This document shows positions 38,376 through 51,700 of a DNA stretch of 64,000 bases, one piece after another (the first letter of the stretch is position 1; every line of letters starts with the position of its first letter). The DNA is from Metopolophium dirhodum (lineage: Eukaryota; Arthropoda; Insecta; Hemiptera; Aphididae): assembly GCF_019925205.1 (NCBI RefSeq), contig NC_083561.1:17235217-17299216 (forward strand), given 5' to 3'. A model generated the notes under the pieces. That model made no database searches and had not been told where the DNA came from. It worked only from the letters and a program-made list of their open reading frames with translations. Both the position numbers and the translations under genes were made by a program.

Positions 38376-39645
38376 TCAAATAGCAGGTATACCTGTACCG
38401 AAAATACCATATCCTTATCATATTATTTACCTATAATAGCTTTCCGAGTACAGACGTTTGTCGTACCTATATAGGTAGTATTAGGTACACTTAAAAGTTA
38501 AGAGTGTCGACACGCCCACGAAAAAATAACATCGTGAATTTACAATACATATTGTTATGTTGTCCGTATAACCCAATACAATTTAGGTCATTGAGTGCAT
38601 ACAGATCTTATCGGTTTTACACGTAAGTAAGTGCGTAACCCACATTTTCGCGCTTGAACTGCATAAATATAATTTTCCGTATATTTATTATTATTAGGTA
38701 TTATACGCAACGCGTATGACTCATGTTATATTAACACACCTCAATATATTAGTTATTACGATTTGAATAACTGTGAAGGTAGTTGAAGTTTTTAATAATA
38801 ATGTATTATAGTATTGCTTACGATAATTATTTTAGGAGCATCGAAATTCGAAATATTAAAACTATTATACAAGTAGCTGAATAGGTACCGCTGAATGCTG
38901 ATAGCTATATTAGGTACCTATATAAATAATTAATAAATTCACGGAGCATGCAATATGGTTATATTTTATTTTTCGATATACCTGGTTACCATGGTTGTTA
39001 CTTGTTATATTATTATCAAGATATATTATTATGACACGGGAAAAGTTTAAAACGAGGCATTATAATATTATATAAAACAACAAATACATCTTTGGGCAAT
39101 GTCAGATATTAAGTAGTTGTATTGTGTAGTAATAATAATAATAATAATAATGTATACTAGTATAAGGTACTTATACTTCCATATTTTATTCATAATATCT
39201 TAATGTCAATGGCACTGCCGTTAAAAAGTTTGTAATACCACATCGTTTGTCCCTCATCATTATTAAAACATGATGAACTTATACAAATTTACTCAAGCAT
39301 TGTTATGATTTATACAATGTACATGATTCATTTTAATAATATCAATAGATAATATATTAATATTTCTTATTGTAGAAACTAGAAGCCAATGAATTAAAAA
39401 AGTTAGCTAGTGCCCAGTGATACCACTCTGTCCTATTATATTATAAGAGTTTATGACGTACATTAAATGCACACGTTTTTAAAACTAAATTATTCGCTAT
39501 TATTATTATTATTTTTTATTCATGCATAGCTAATTTCCTTTTACATCACTTTAAAGTTGCGATCTTCAAGTCCGATTTTCAACGTGAACATTTTTTCACG
39601 AATATGGCGAAACAGAAAAGTGTGCTTGAAAATCGTTGATTCCGT

Positions 39646-39957
39646 CCTTATATTTTAGAATTTGAGCGGAGCGATAAATGCATTGATTTTACAATGATCA
39701 TCGATGAGTGTTTTTTAAAATTTAAAATTTTTTTGTGTCCGTCATCACTTTTTGGCGCAGTAAAAATACTTCAATTTTCTACTCCATCATATATTTTCTA
39801 GTAGGAAAGTGAATATAGTTGGTACTTTTCTGGGTCAAAACCAACAAAACCCCGGCTTTAAACATATTTACCTATAATAGGACTAACCCTCTCGACGCCT
39901 AGTGAAATGCAACAGAAAATTTGCGAAAATTTCCTACTCGCCCACCTTTTTAATCTC
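39646..39957. mobile_element. Internally deleted foldback-family arm, opposite orientation
   Basis: The inner end TTTGAGCGGAGCGATAAATG (39661-39680) and ATTGATTTTACAATGAT lead into TTTTTGTGTCCGTCATCAC and TAGGAAAGTGAATATAGTTGG, all present in the right arm of the element at 16393. The outer end CGCCCACCTTTTTAA closes it. The centre of the arm is lost. Confidence 0.6.
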
Positions 39958-40733
39958 CTACGACTATTATTAGCCGATCTGGCTTTAATTTAACTTCGCT
40001 AATAATTGAGTATATTTTATCCTACATTAAGTATAGGTACGATAAAAGATTATATGAAAATAAAAAATGTATTATTATTATTTATAACAACATATTATTA
40101 TAATATGGAAGTATAAAAACAACTTCGTGATAATATACTAGATATCTACGTATAATACGGTAAAACAATTATTACCACGTCGCTGTAAGACAACTAATAA
40201 TGCCGAAGGTATAATAATAGGATGATAATAATATGCGTGTCGATTAGTATTCAGTCAACGAATATAATACAATATCATTATAATATTATTGTTATCACAT
40301 ATTTCGATAACGATGAATATTCAATTAACACCACGATCATGTTTTGTGTTATAGTATAACGTAAGCGTATTTTTATAATTGTACCGATTTGCATGTGTCG
40401 AAAACCGACTAATTATTAGATATTATTTATTGGTGCGCGCCGTTTGAACTGCGTAGTACAATGCCGTCTGTAGGTGTCTACGTTATAATATACCACCTTA
40501 AACATTTCTAGCGGATTCAACTCGTGTGTGGTTATAATATATTTAAATATATCTACACATATTTAAACCTTTTTTCATTTGATAAAATATTATATTATAA
40601 TATTGTTCTGCCATATCCATATTATAATACATAATGTACCGAGTCAAACGAAAATGTGTTCACGTGCATTCTCTGTTGTTCGTGAGTATTTCGAGTTACT
40701 GCTTTGCGTCCGTCTTTATATATTAAATAGGTA

Positions 40734-41371
40734 CAGAGTGATTCACAAATTATACCTATTTCCCAATTTTTCGTTTATTTATTAATTTATTCAAATTCTG
40801 AGTTTTGGAATATTTTTAAATATATTCAAAGATCATATTTTTAATTTTTGAGATTTGTTGTACTATTTAAGAACTAAGGAGTGTCCTGTAGAGATACACA
40901 CTTATGGTTTTTAAATGAGAACTTATAATGTAAACAGTGGATTATTTTTTTTTTCAAAATTGATGACGTATCAAAATTTGATTTGAATAGAATGGTCTAT
41001 GTAAAATAAACATTAGGTTAAATGTAATATATATTTTTATAAAATCATTTTTAAGAGTGATAATAATCATACAGTTAGTATAGAGATTTGAATACCTAAC
41101 TGAAAAACTACTCGTTCAAATTTTGAATTAAGTTCATCAAAAAATTCAAAACAATTAACCACTGAATAATTTACAATAAAATGGTGGTTCTCATTTGAAC
41201 ATGGAAGTTTGTATCACAACAACACACTCCTTAAGTAGTGTGAAAAATCTCAAGATTTTGAAAATATTATAGTCTTTGAGTATATTGAAAATAACCAAAA
41301 ATCACAATTTGAATAAATGTATTATTCAATGAAAAATGGGGGTGTGCAAATATCCTTGGTTAATCACCGTA
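40734..41371. mobile_element. Long-inverted-repeat MITE, CAGGGTGATTCACC family
   Basis: The ends read CAGAGTGATTCAC on the left and, inversely, ACGGTGATTAACC on the right. The arms match imperfectly for about 220 bases: ATTCAAATTCTGAGTTTTGG, ATATTCAAAGATCATATT and AAGGAGTGTCCTG on the left have inverse partners on the right. The centre has no gene. Same family as the elements at 37133 and 47924; superfamily unknown. Confidence 0.7.
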
Positions 41372-41675
41372 TATGTAATAATCTTATATTCATGTATTTA
41401 ATTATGCAAACGGAACCAAAACTATAACATAATTTTATCATATTATTTTTGAAACGCCTATACATGCAGAATAATCTACGACCTAACTATCTAAGCTAAT
41501 CATTAGAACCGAAATCGCATGCTATACTTAGTGCGTGCGTCGAAATTCCATTATCAAAGTATCTTTCATTTGTTTTTATTATTCGGCGATCACGTTATTT
41601 ACATTCAACTACATTCATCAATTTGCGTTTGTCATATTAATTATATATTTATATAGTTTTATACATTGGTTCACT

Positions 41676-41824
41676 CAGTGGTGTAGCGAAGATTATGAAA
41701 TTGGGGGGAGGTTTAAATATAAATTAAACCAAGTTTTTTTTACAGTTTTCGTAAATAAATAACACATTTATTAAGGGGGGAAATGTCAATGGGGGGAAGG
41801 GTTAAACACCCAAAACTCCCACTG
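41676..41824. mobile_element. hAT MITE (149 bp)
   Basis: The left end is CAGTGGTGTAGCGAAGATT and the right end is CTCCCACTG. Flanking octamers GGTTCACT (41668-41675) and GGTTCATT (41825-41832) agree at seven of eight positions. The interior is G-rich (runs of G at 41702 and 41774). Confidence 0.7.
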
Positions 41825-41832
41825 GGTTCATT

Positions 41833-44580
41833 TATGTTAATATAGTCATTTATCTTAAATTAGTTGACAGAGCTCGCTATCAAGTCGTATATATACGATA
41901 CATAGTACTTGTTTGACTATCATTCAAAGAAGCGCACTTTTTATCGTCTAGTCAAAATTACAATACCTATATCATCTCTCAATATTAAACGTACTAATAA
42001 GTAATGGTATATTATTATACCTGCATTTATACATTATACCTAAGGTCGAGTGTTGTACACAAACTTGCACATTGATAGATAGTCGTTAAGTGTAGTATAA
42101 TATTATTTATTTTCGATTCTGAGGCAAATATACTTATATTTTAGAAAAAGTAAAAATTGGTCGAGATAAAAAAAAACCGATGAAAATCATTATAATTTTT
42201 AATAGAACCGTCGCGTCGCTTAAACAATAGAAAATATATTAATGCACTTCTGCTATTAAACAAAATAATTACACGCACATCATTTTAATATGTTATTATT
42301 ATACGCTTCATTAAGTTTATTTTCTCGAAAAAGGTAGAAATAAATAATAATTATATAATATACATTATACACGCGTACTTCGCACATTCGACAAGTAATA
42401 GGATTTATTATTGATTCCACGGGAAAGTCAACTCCGCAGAGAACGGTTTGCGTTTACGTTCGTACGAAACAAAACCCCAAAGACTGCAATCGATCTAAAA
42501 ATCTTTTGTTGCAGAATGTTATATCGACAACTCGCATTCCTGCTGTTAGTTTATAGCGGGCGTCGCGAGAACGGCCAAATTCGTGTTAAAATTCGTGTTA
42601 AAATTCGTGCAATCTGTAGGCAGGTACATTACCGAAAATGACAACCCCAATAGGGAGCCTCTACCCCACTCTCGGAGATTCACAGCATAAAAAGTATGTT
42701 TGAAAACACCACCACGCGTAAGAATAACTACCAGTTTTTAAATCACGTAATTTATACCACGTTGCCGAATAACGTAGTCATTATATTTACCATTTCAACG
42801 AATCGGTATATAATTTAATTGATTTCTCAGCGACCATTAAGCACGAAAGTAAAGAGTTATACGCATTTAACGTACATTTATATATATATTGTATTATTAT
42901 ATTGTACAGCTCCCAGAAAACATCTGCAGCAAAATTGTTTTACGCAAACCTCCGCTCTCTCTGCGCTCACTTCGTCGACAAAAAAATCTAGTTTTCAATC
43001 CGCTGCTGCGTGTACCTATTTCGACGTGCGTCGTCAAACCGAAAAATTGAGACGTCCTAAACAGTCAGCTGATTCCGAGAAATTGGCAAAACGGAAGTAT
43101 ATTATATTAAAATAGGTACTAATATTAACATAATATTAGGTTTCTATAATATTATAATATAAATCAATAATTATTATTACTGTCGTGACTCGTGAGTGAC
43201 TATTATATTATTTACATAGGTACTATTTATTGCCGAACAAAATAATTTAATGTTATAGGGTCATGTTTTTCAGAATGGATTTTATATGATAAAATATTTA
43301 ATTCCATAATTATTATTTTGTTCAGAAAACCATGTTTTCAATTATTAATTTTAATTATAAGTGTATAAATGCTACGATTAAAAATATACAGGTGGTTATA
43401 GGTTATTCAATCGAGGCTGGTGTCCTGGTGACACATGAAACGACAACCAAAATATAATCTGTAGCGCTTCAAACGTTATAGTATCATAATGAACCGTACT
43501 ACTACGATTATAGTCATAAATCATAACTCATAGATGGATATGGTATAAAATAGTATAAAATAAATTCTTAATTTTGACATATGGAAGCTAGTAGTTATTT
43601 TTTACAGCTGTTTTATGTATAGTCACTTCGTAAATCAATTTAGAAGGAGTTTTTTTTCATAATAGGTTGATAGATACCTACCTAGTACAATAATATCTTA
43701 AATCGTGGTGAATGATAGTGCTATATCAAATATTTAAAAAAAATTTTAGTTTTACTTTATGAATAATTAATAAACGCCCCAGTGGGCACAGACTGCAGTT
43801 GTAAATTAAATATACATGGTAATTAATATTAATAATACAATATGATACATGCGGTTAAAGTTAAATTGAAGAACATAATTACTATAGGACATAGGTATCT
43901 ATCTAATATTGTACAAGATACAAGAACCATCAAAACAAAACAAATCAAAACTGTATTTTATGTTTATTAAATTTGTAAGTTTGTATCCTAACTAGAGTTC
44001 TGAATATGAAATATTTCAAATTATTGAAAATAATATATTGAATACAGAAAACATTGATAATGAACAACTTGCCAGTTATTAACCAACGTTTACGAATACA
44101 TTACTATGGTATAATCTATGTTAATATGGTTATAAATTAAACTTGTAACTGTACCTATGCGTATAAAATATGGTATATTGGTATTAATTGTATTATAATT
44201 TATAAATCATATAAGAAAAACTAGAATCATAGGTAATTCAAAATCAATAATCTTATTTCTTATACAATAAATTAATACAGTAATATAACTTATATTGTTA
44301 TATATTTATTACTTGTTTATAAAAATGTATACTTATAAAGTATAACACTCTGCACTGCTATAATTTAAATATTATAATTGTATAAATGTACAATATAATA
44401 ATTGCTATTGAAAATGTAATAGTATAAACGCTAGCACACTACTAAAAACATTAATAAATCAGTAAGAAACAGTGTTACCTATAGTTTTTAAAACAATTTT
44501 ATAAAATAAACCGATATAATCAATTTATTACAATTTGAAAGGCCTATAATATCAGTCATTTAATATTGTATTATAATATT
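41833..44580. other. Non-coding DNA without a recognised gene
   Basis: AT-rich. A tandem AAATTCGTGTTA unit occurs about three times at 42577-42610. The 98-codon frame at 42819-43115 and the 76-codon frame at 42411-42641 show no known domain, and their neighbourhood has mild CpG enrichment only. No RNA gene seen. Confidence 0.5.
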
Positions 44581-45440
44581 GTGCCGCGTCAACATTGCGC
44601 CGAAAGGCGGCGAGTCTTAATAGTGGTTGAAAAAATAATTGTTTACTCAGTAAATAAACTCGAGTAATTATTTTTTAATTTTCCGTTCGAAAGCTAAACT
44701 CTGTGTTTAGAGAGGATTACGTTAAGTCGTATATTATCATAAACGATAGTTTTTTTTTTGTGAATAACCTGTGGTTGCACGTAATTTACGTGGAACGTTA
44801 TAAAAATAATAAATTATAATGCAAATAATATTTTATTTTTTACGTAATTCAATTGCATGTAAATACAATCATTTAAATATCCAACTTAATCTTAATATTA
44901 AAAATCAATGTTATGACCAATGGCCTTAAATGATTCTAATAATTCTAATAATTCTAATAATAATAAATATTTTACACAAGACAGGAACGCCCGCAATGCA
45001 TTTGAATTTACCACCATGGTAGCGTATTTATTGCCTGCCCATGTGCCGGAAGAGACACGGCTGTTGTAACCCGGCTGCGTGTCGTGTGCCGCCATCTAGC
45101 GGCGAAAACCGATCGTCACGACCGTACGCGGCATCTATGTAATATACTGATTGACAACGATATAAAATTTAATATATTATTATAATAGTGGATAATAATT
45201 TTATTACGGCGCTATCGATGCTCAGCCCTTTTGAATATTACTTTATTATTTTTGAACCAATTCGTCGTGGTACTTACCGGAAATGTGTCGACGACAACCG
45301 TACACCATGGTATCGCACACAAGTTTCAAACCGACGAAGACCACTATCGACGAGGTCAAGGGTTGGGTACTTTGGTTAGGGTTAGGTCAGCAGACGTGCC
45401 AGCACACATTTCACATATTATTATTTCGAGTTGAAACCTG
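44581..45440. promoter_or_regulatory. CpG-rich segment, candidate insulator or enhancer
   Basis: CpG-rich against its surroundings (for example GCCGCGTCAACATTGCGCCG near 44583 and ACGACCGTACGCGGC near 45118). It contains the CTCF-like motif at 45088, a nine-base tandem ATTCTAATA about three times (44936-44963), and GGTTAGGGTTAGG (45374-45386). No convincing frame. Confidence 0.3.
45088..45102 (-). promoter_or_regulatory. CTCF-like binding motif
   Basis: On the minus strand the sequence is CCGCTAGATGGCGGC. The core agrees with the animal CTCF consensus CCASYAGRKGGCR at all but the third position. Whether aphid CTCF uses it is not known from this sequence. Confidence 0.45.
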
Positions 45441-45533
45441 AGCCGTTGCTTGTTTATTAGTGTAGATAATCCTTAGTGCGCAAAAAATTTGTTTTCGTCA
45501 TTACGTTCGGATGGAGGTGTTGCACTGCTGCAG

Positions 45534-45620
45534 CAGTGGTGTATCCAGGGGGGGGGGACAAAGAGAGCATCTGCCCCCCCCCCCAAAAAAAAATAAAATT
45601 AAGCCCTGGATCCGCCACTG
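45534..45620. mobile_element. Very short hAT MITE (87 bp)
   Basis: CAGTGGTGTATCCAGGG on the left and CCCTGGATCCGCCACTG on the right are inverted ends. The flanking octamers TGCTGCAG (45526-45533) and TGCTACAG (45621-45628) match at seven of eight. The centre is little more than a G run, a C run and an A run, so the whole element can fold as one hairpin. Confidence 0.8.
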
Positions 45621-45836
45621 TGCTACAGTAGGTATAACTGGTAAACCAACTACGTATACCCATAAGACACTGTTGACCCGAATCCAAGTCTCCTTATTAT
45701 TATCATGACAGAAAATTACCATCTACGTGTACAACATTATTGCGAAATACCTATAAATATATAAAAGTAATATAACAGTTTTCAGCCATCTATCTGTACT
45801 AGTACGTATTGAATGTGTAAAAGTGTAAAAGTTGAT

Positions 45837-45873
45837 CAGCCCCCGCCGAAAAAAAATCCTGGCTACGCCACTG
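45837..45873. mobile_element. Minimal hAT remnant (37 bp)
   Basis: Only CAGCCCCCGCCG, a short A run and TCCTGGCTACGCCACTG remain. The right end is the standard hAT MITE terminus of this window. Flanking octamers AAGTTGAT and ATATTGAT agree at six of eight positions, which suggests an internally deleted insertion and not chance. Confidence 0.5.
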
Positions 45874-47514
45874 ATATTGATATATCGTTTCCTTAAAAAC
45901 AAATATAGGCATAGAGCTAATGGTATTTGCCATATTTATCATAGGCAATATAAAATAATAATTATAAATATAAAAATAATAAAAAAAATCAAGAATTACA
46001 ATTTAATTTTAAAAGGTTTATTAATATTTTAAGAAACAATTGAATAATTTATTTTTGGCTCATACGAACGGACGAACGGACACAACGTAGATATAATGTG
46101 TTCTAAACTTGTGTTTAAAAGCATCATAACTTATTATAAGCGTGCGCAGATATTATAATATTATATAGGCACATATTATACATAATTTATTATGTGTATT
46201 ATCGCGCGATACAGATTATCATAACGAGGACGTAATATCGCTATTATAGGTATATAGTGACAATCATAATATTATTATATTATTATATTCAATTATGTGC
46301 ATAATAGGAATGAACGCATTGACACTCGATTGACCTGCAACGACGGACAAATAGAAAATCATTATTATACTTCTGTAGCGCAATAACGCTCGCATTATGG
46401 ACATATTATCTCGTGTGATTATTACTGTCGCTCATTGTAATAATTGCATAGGCTTTATTATTATACGGGCATTTCAAATGTTCAACAGCGACCAACTTAC
46501 AAATTTCGTTAGACACTTAGGCAATAGTAGGTGTTAATGTATTATATTATAATATTTTATAAAAACTTTAAAAAGTATTTTTTCACACATGATTTTCCGC
46601 CGACATAATAAGGGGAAAAAACGGAAAACGTAAAAAACACCGTTACAGAAAGACGACCGTGAGAGAGGTCTATGTAATATACAAAACATGTAGCATAATA
46701 AAATAAAATCCTTAACATTTAAATGTACCTACTTTTTAACAGTTAGTTGTGGTGGGTACTTGAAACGAGAATTATATCAAATACCACTGTGTTTGTGGGG
46801 GGGGGGGGGGGGCTATCGCGCTTATAGTCCATCTTAGTATGTATCTTATAACTTATGATCCAATATTTTTTTTAATAAATATTATAGGTAATTATTATTA
46901 ATAGGTATTCCTAAAAAATAAATCCCCCCTAGATGACGTGCCTGGTATATATAACTAGTTATTATAATAATATACCAGCTCCTGATCTACGTTTCAAATT
47001 TGGAAGAAAGGGGATTGAATTCAGGCGTTATATCAAAATATTCTTATAAAAGTAACAAGAACTCAACAAAAATAATCACAATGAGGATTGCTATTTATTT
47101 TATTATTAATTATAATAAGGAAATATTTGTTTAGAAAAAGATTAAAATATAATATAATAATTTTAAAACTGCAATAATTAGGTACACAGTACACACAATA
47201 AAGTAGGTATTTAGAGTTTAAAGTTTAAACTTAAGCAATATAATAATTATAATTGTAGTTGGATTCTTCTTTAAGTTTTTGAAAATATTTCAATACCTAT
47301 TGCTTCATTATCTATCAAAATATTCTTTTCAATATTTTAAACATGTAAATAATTAGCAAATATTAGTATAAGTATAGCGTGCTTCACGAATCGACAAGAT
47401 ATTTATCAGTGTCTATATTATGGTAAACAATAAATATATCATTGGAAAACAATCATATTCTCCGCATAAAATATACGTACTCGGTATTCAGTACCTATAA
47501 TAATACCTATAGAA
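45874..47514. other. Non-coding DNA without a recognised gene
   Basis: AT-rich with CpG-poor composition. A poly-G run (46797-46812) is followed about 130 bases later by CCCCCCTAGATGACGTGCCTG (46924-46944, shortened on reading), possibly the two halves of another decayed hAT element, but the left terminus is not clear. Confidence 0.45.
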
Positions 47515-47639
47515 CAGTGGCATAATTTGGTCATGTTAGTGGTGAGGGGGGCGGGGGATTGAAACATTTACTCCCCCTAACAAAAAGTCACGAGGGGGAG
47601 GGATACGATGTCCAAATCCCACCCGTAATTATGCCACTG
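47515..47639. mobile_element. hAT MITE (125 bp)
   Basis: Perfect 13-base inverted ends CAGTGGCATAATT and AATTATGCCACTG. The flanking octamers CTATAGAA (47507-47514) and CTATATAA (47640-47647) match at seven of eight. The interior has G-rich and C-rich segments able to pair. Confidence 0.85.
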
Positions 47640-47923
47640 CTATATAATATATAGGTCACTTACTGCAGTGATGGGCACATAATATTACATTTATCTCTGT
47701 ATATTGTATAATAGTAATAAAGGGTACCTAACCTAACCTACCGGGCTACGTAATCATTTTTTTTAACTACTTTAAGATTTGTGCATATTTTTATATTTCT
47801 TATTGCAAAATGTCTTTTAGGGCGCGCTTTTAATGCGTCTTTGGGAGGGAGGTTAAGCTCCCAAAGCTGTGACTCGCCAGATAAAACGAAAACATTTATC
47901 GGCGTACAGCGTGTAACTGTATA

Positions 47924-48723
47924 CAGGGTGATTCACCAAGCATGGTCATTCCCTTTCTTTCTTCAATAATGCAGTTATTCAAAATCTGATTTTTGGAATT
48001 TTTAAAATATATACTCGAAGACCATATTTTCATAATCTTTAGTTTTTTTGTACTACTTAAGGAGTGTCATGTGAATACACAAACTTTTGTTTTAAAATTA
48101 GAATTCCCCTTTTATGTGATTTATTTAGTGGATAATTCTATTGAACATTTTGACGTAGGTATACCTATAAAAATAAAAATCCATTCGAGTAGTTTTTAAG
48201 TTATTAAACTTTATGTATACTAAGGATAGGTAATAGGTTCGCATGAAAATGTGTTTTTAAACCATCGGGGCTATGGTGGCTGAAACATGTTAGTGGTTAA
48301 TATTAATTTATCAACAATTAATAATTTATAATAATGGCCCATATTTATTGTAATAATTAATAAATATTAGATTCAATAATACATATATTTTATATTTTTG
48401 TAAAACCATTTTTAAGGACTATTATCATTGATACAACATAGAAACTATTTAACAACTGAAAACTAGTAATTTAAGTGTAGAACTAGGTAGGTATTTTCAT
48501 AAAAATGTTCAACTAAATAGTTTACAGTAAAAAATGGAAGTTCTCATTTGAACAACAGAAGTTTGTATCGCCACAGGACATCACTCCTTATATGTAGTAC
48601 AAACAATTCAAAAATTAGCAAAAATGGTCTTTATAAGTAATTAAAAAAATTCCGAAATTCAGATTTTGAATAACTGCACTATCGAAGAAAAATGGGGATG
48701 AGCATGCTTGGTAAGACACCCTG
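47924..48723. mobile_element. Long-inverted-repeat MITE (800 bp), best copy of its family
   Basis: The left end CAGGGTGATTCACCAAGCAT and the right end read backwards, CAGGGTGTCTTACCAAGCAT, open arms of about 230-290 bases. Within both arms are GTTATTCAAAATCTGA, TTTGTACTAC, AAGGAGTG, ACAAACTT and a GTGATT/TAAACTATTTAGT region. The 270-base centre is AT-rich and non-coding. Flanks are TATA on the left and TTTATATA on the right, so the target duplication is unresolved. Confidence 0.8.
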
Positions 48724-51700
48724 TTTATATATAATATTGTAGAAAAATACGAAATCGTCGAAAAACAGATAATATACGTATTCCGCAAAATCACCACCAA
48801 ACGCCTGCAGTTTGATAATGGACCATATTATATGTTCGTGGGGATTTGCGTTAACCTATACGCAAATAGTGTACAATAAAACTGCGGTTATCAATCGCGT
48901 CATCACATTAAACGACTCGCCGTTTAATAATAATAATAATGCATAATATTGTTGTCTACTTAACACGGATCCCGTGTACATAACAACACATTGAGAATTG
49001 AGATAACAATATTATGCTAAGTGCTACAATATTATGTCGTCTGCGTGTGGCGGCACATTATCCGTGAGCTGCACCGAGTGGGTCATATCAATATGACACG
49101 TAGGTATAGGTATAGCGCCACTTCGGGTGTCTCGATTTTTAAATTCAAACACGCGCCCGTATTATTGTTAACGTTATAATATTATGTTTTCGCCGTCTGA
49201 GAATTTCAAAAATGTACAACATTACATTCATTTAATGATTTGTATTCTTAAATTGCAGTCTGCAGTACATTATACTATACATACGTCTGCACTCGGCCAT
49301 TATGTGCACCCGTCTTTAGACACGTTGCGCATGATCACCTTTGCCGTGACTTAAACTGAATTCGGCGAGTTTTGTATAATTTTTCGAATCAAACGTATAA
49401 TAATTGTTATCGTCTCCTTAAAGTCTGATACAATTTTTTATGTTCAAGCGTATATATATAATTTCTGGCACTATTAACATGATAATAATATAGGCACAGA
49501 CGTGGTTGTAATATTATGAAATCAATTATTATATTTACCACACGTATCCAACAAATGAAAAGGCGGATGCTAAGCCGCTAACTAGTATAATTGTCTAATA
49601 ATAACTATTAACTTATCTACTTAAAGAATCCATTGCAACAACTAATTAGCAGTTAGCTTTTCCATTTAATCGAAAAATAAATCATTGAGTTGAAATTATG
49701 TTTACACATAGGTAGGTTATCTGTATAAGTGCATAAGTGTATAGTTGATTAATTTTTTTGATTCATCACTCTGTAGACATAATTTTACCTAGACATATAG
49801 GTATATTATATACATTTTGAATATACGAATAAACAAAAATATTGTCCTTGATTTAATCATTTAGTTGACGCACAGACGCGTCTAGACCACTACAGATAGT
49901 GTGCAATAATAAGGAATAGTATATTATGATGTATATATATGACAATATATTTAGTTATTATTAAAAAAAGATTCAATCACTTCTTTTTAACGGAGTTCAG
50001 TTATCATTTTTCTCCATGCATGGAAACTTACATATGAACTTTATAGTTCTAGAGTTAAATAACAATTAACAACTAACATTTAACTTATTATATAGCTTAA
50101 CGTTCTCAACGTAAAACTTTGACTTAACTGTAAACCATCAGCTTTTCTAAATTGTCATCAACTCATTGACGTTTGAACAAGGTAACCTATAATACCGCAA
50201 TCATTTCTTACACGAGAAAACTAACGTTTTGTTACAAGTCATAAGACAATATTTAATTTATAATAATATTGTGATTGGATCATTGGACTGTACAGTTTAA
50301 GATGAGGTAACATTATTGTATTATTTAAACCGAAATTCAAGCTAAGCCGGTTAGTGCAATGCTATAAAAATGAAATTCGCACACCTACTTTAAATATGAT
50401 ACGATCCAAACTAATACCAAAAGTTAGCAAATTTATTTTAGAACTTAACAAATCATTTTTGGAGAAGTTAAAATTTTTTTTCTATTTAGGTGGGTCAAGT
50501 TCAGGTAACCCACCTATTTTGTCCGATCGTTCCAGAAAAAGCATCAATAGTTAGCAAATAGTTAGCAAATATGTAATAGCAAATTTATTTTTGAAGTTGA
50601 AAAACCAAAATTCTTTTTTTGGCGAATTTTTAAAAGATTTAATAAAAATCTATATATGGTAAAAAATTCCGAATAAATACGTTTTGTATATGTTGCGCAT
50701 GGGCCAGAGAGAGAAAACAAATAGTGCGCTAACATCCTCTTAAGTGCTGTTGTACCTAGTAAGTTGTCGTCGGCCGCACCTTTATTTAGACTATGGTTAT
50801 GTTGCAGCCAAATGTATAATTGTGTTAAGATGAATTTTATACTTGATGCACATAAATACACAATAATACAACATATCAATCTGCTCACATATTAATTTTT
50901 TTTGAAAATTTTTAATCACAAGATATATGCTTAGAACGAGTACGTCGAAAAGTCATTTTTTATAATTTATTGTGCAGATAATTCTTATTGATTATATAGA
51001 CGGCAGTGATGACTAAAATATCCTACTTACTACTCTTATAATCTCGATTCAGTTTAATCGTTTCGTTGGGTTATCATAAAATACATTAAATTTTAAAATA
51101 TAATATAAAACAATAAATAATTAAAACCGTGTAAACGATTTTTTTCAATATCCAGTCGAAAAATCAACATATAAAGTACACACAACATTCACTACCTAAC
51201 AATTTCATAGCCCAATAAGTCGCTTAATCTATGATGATGTTATTCGTGATTAACTGGTTTCAACAGGTAATGGTTCAATAATATATCTACTAGTCACGTT
51301 AGAATTTTTTTTTGGCCTTTGTGCTTGGATGGTAGTGTGTAGTACCGAATCCAAGTCTCCGAATGGCGAATGCGCAACTTTAGTTTATAGGTACTAATAT
51401 TGAAGGCTCCTTCACAAAATTGCTATTAATAAGTCATTTGGATTTGATGATGCATTAATAATATTGATTTTTTTGGTATTTTATAAAAGAGAAAATGGAT
51501 TTAAAAAAGAAAGCATGTAAACTACCCCTGTATAAAATGGGCCTACAATCGTAGGAGGTAACTAATGAGTCACCGCACACGTGTTCATTTAAATCGAATC
51601 ACAACTAACTGAGTCCATAACAGTTCAAAACAAACAGGTGCGGGTATTTTTTTTAAATATTCTTAATTTATTACTTAACGATGTTAGAAAATCTAGGACA

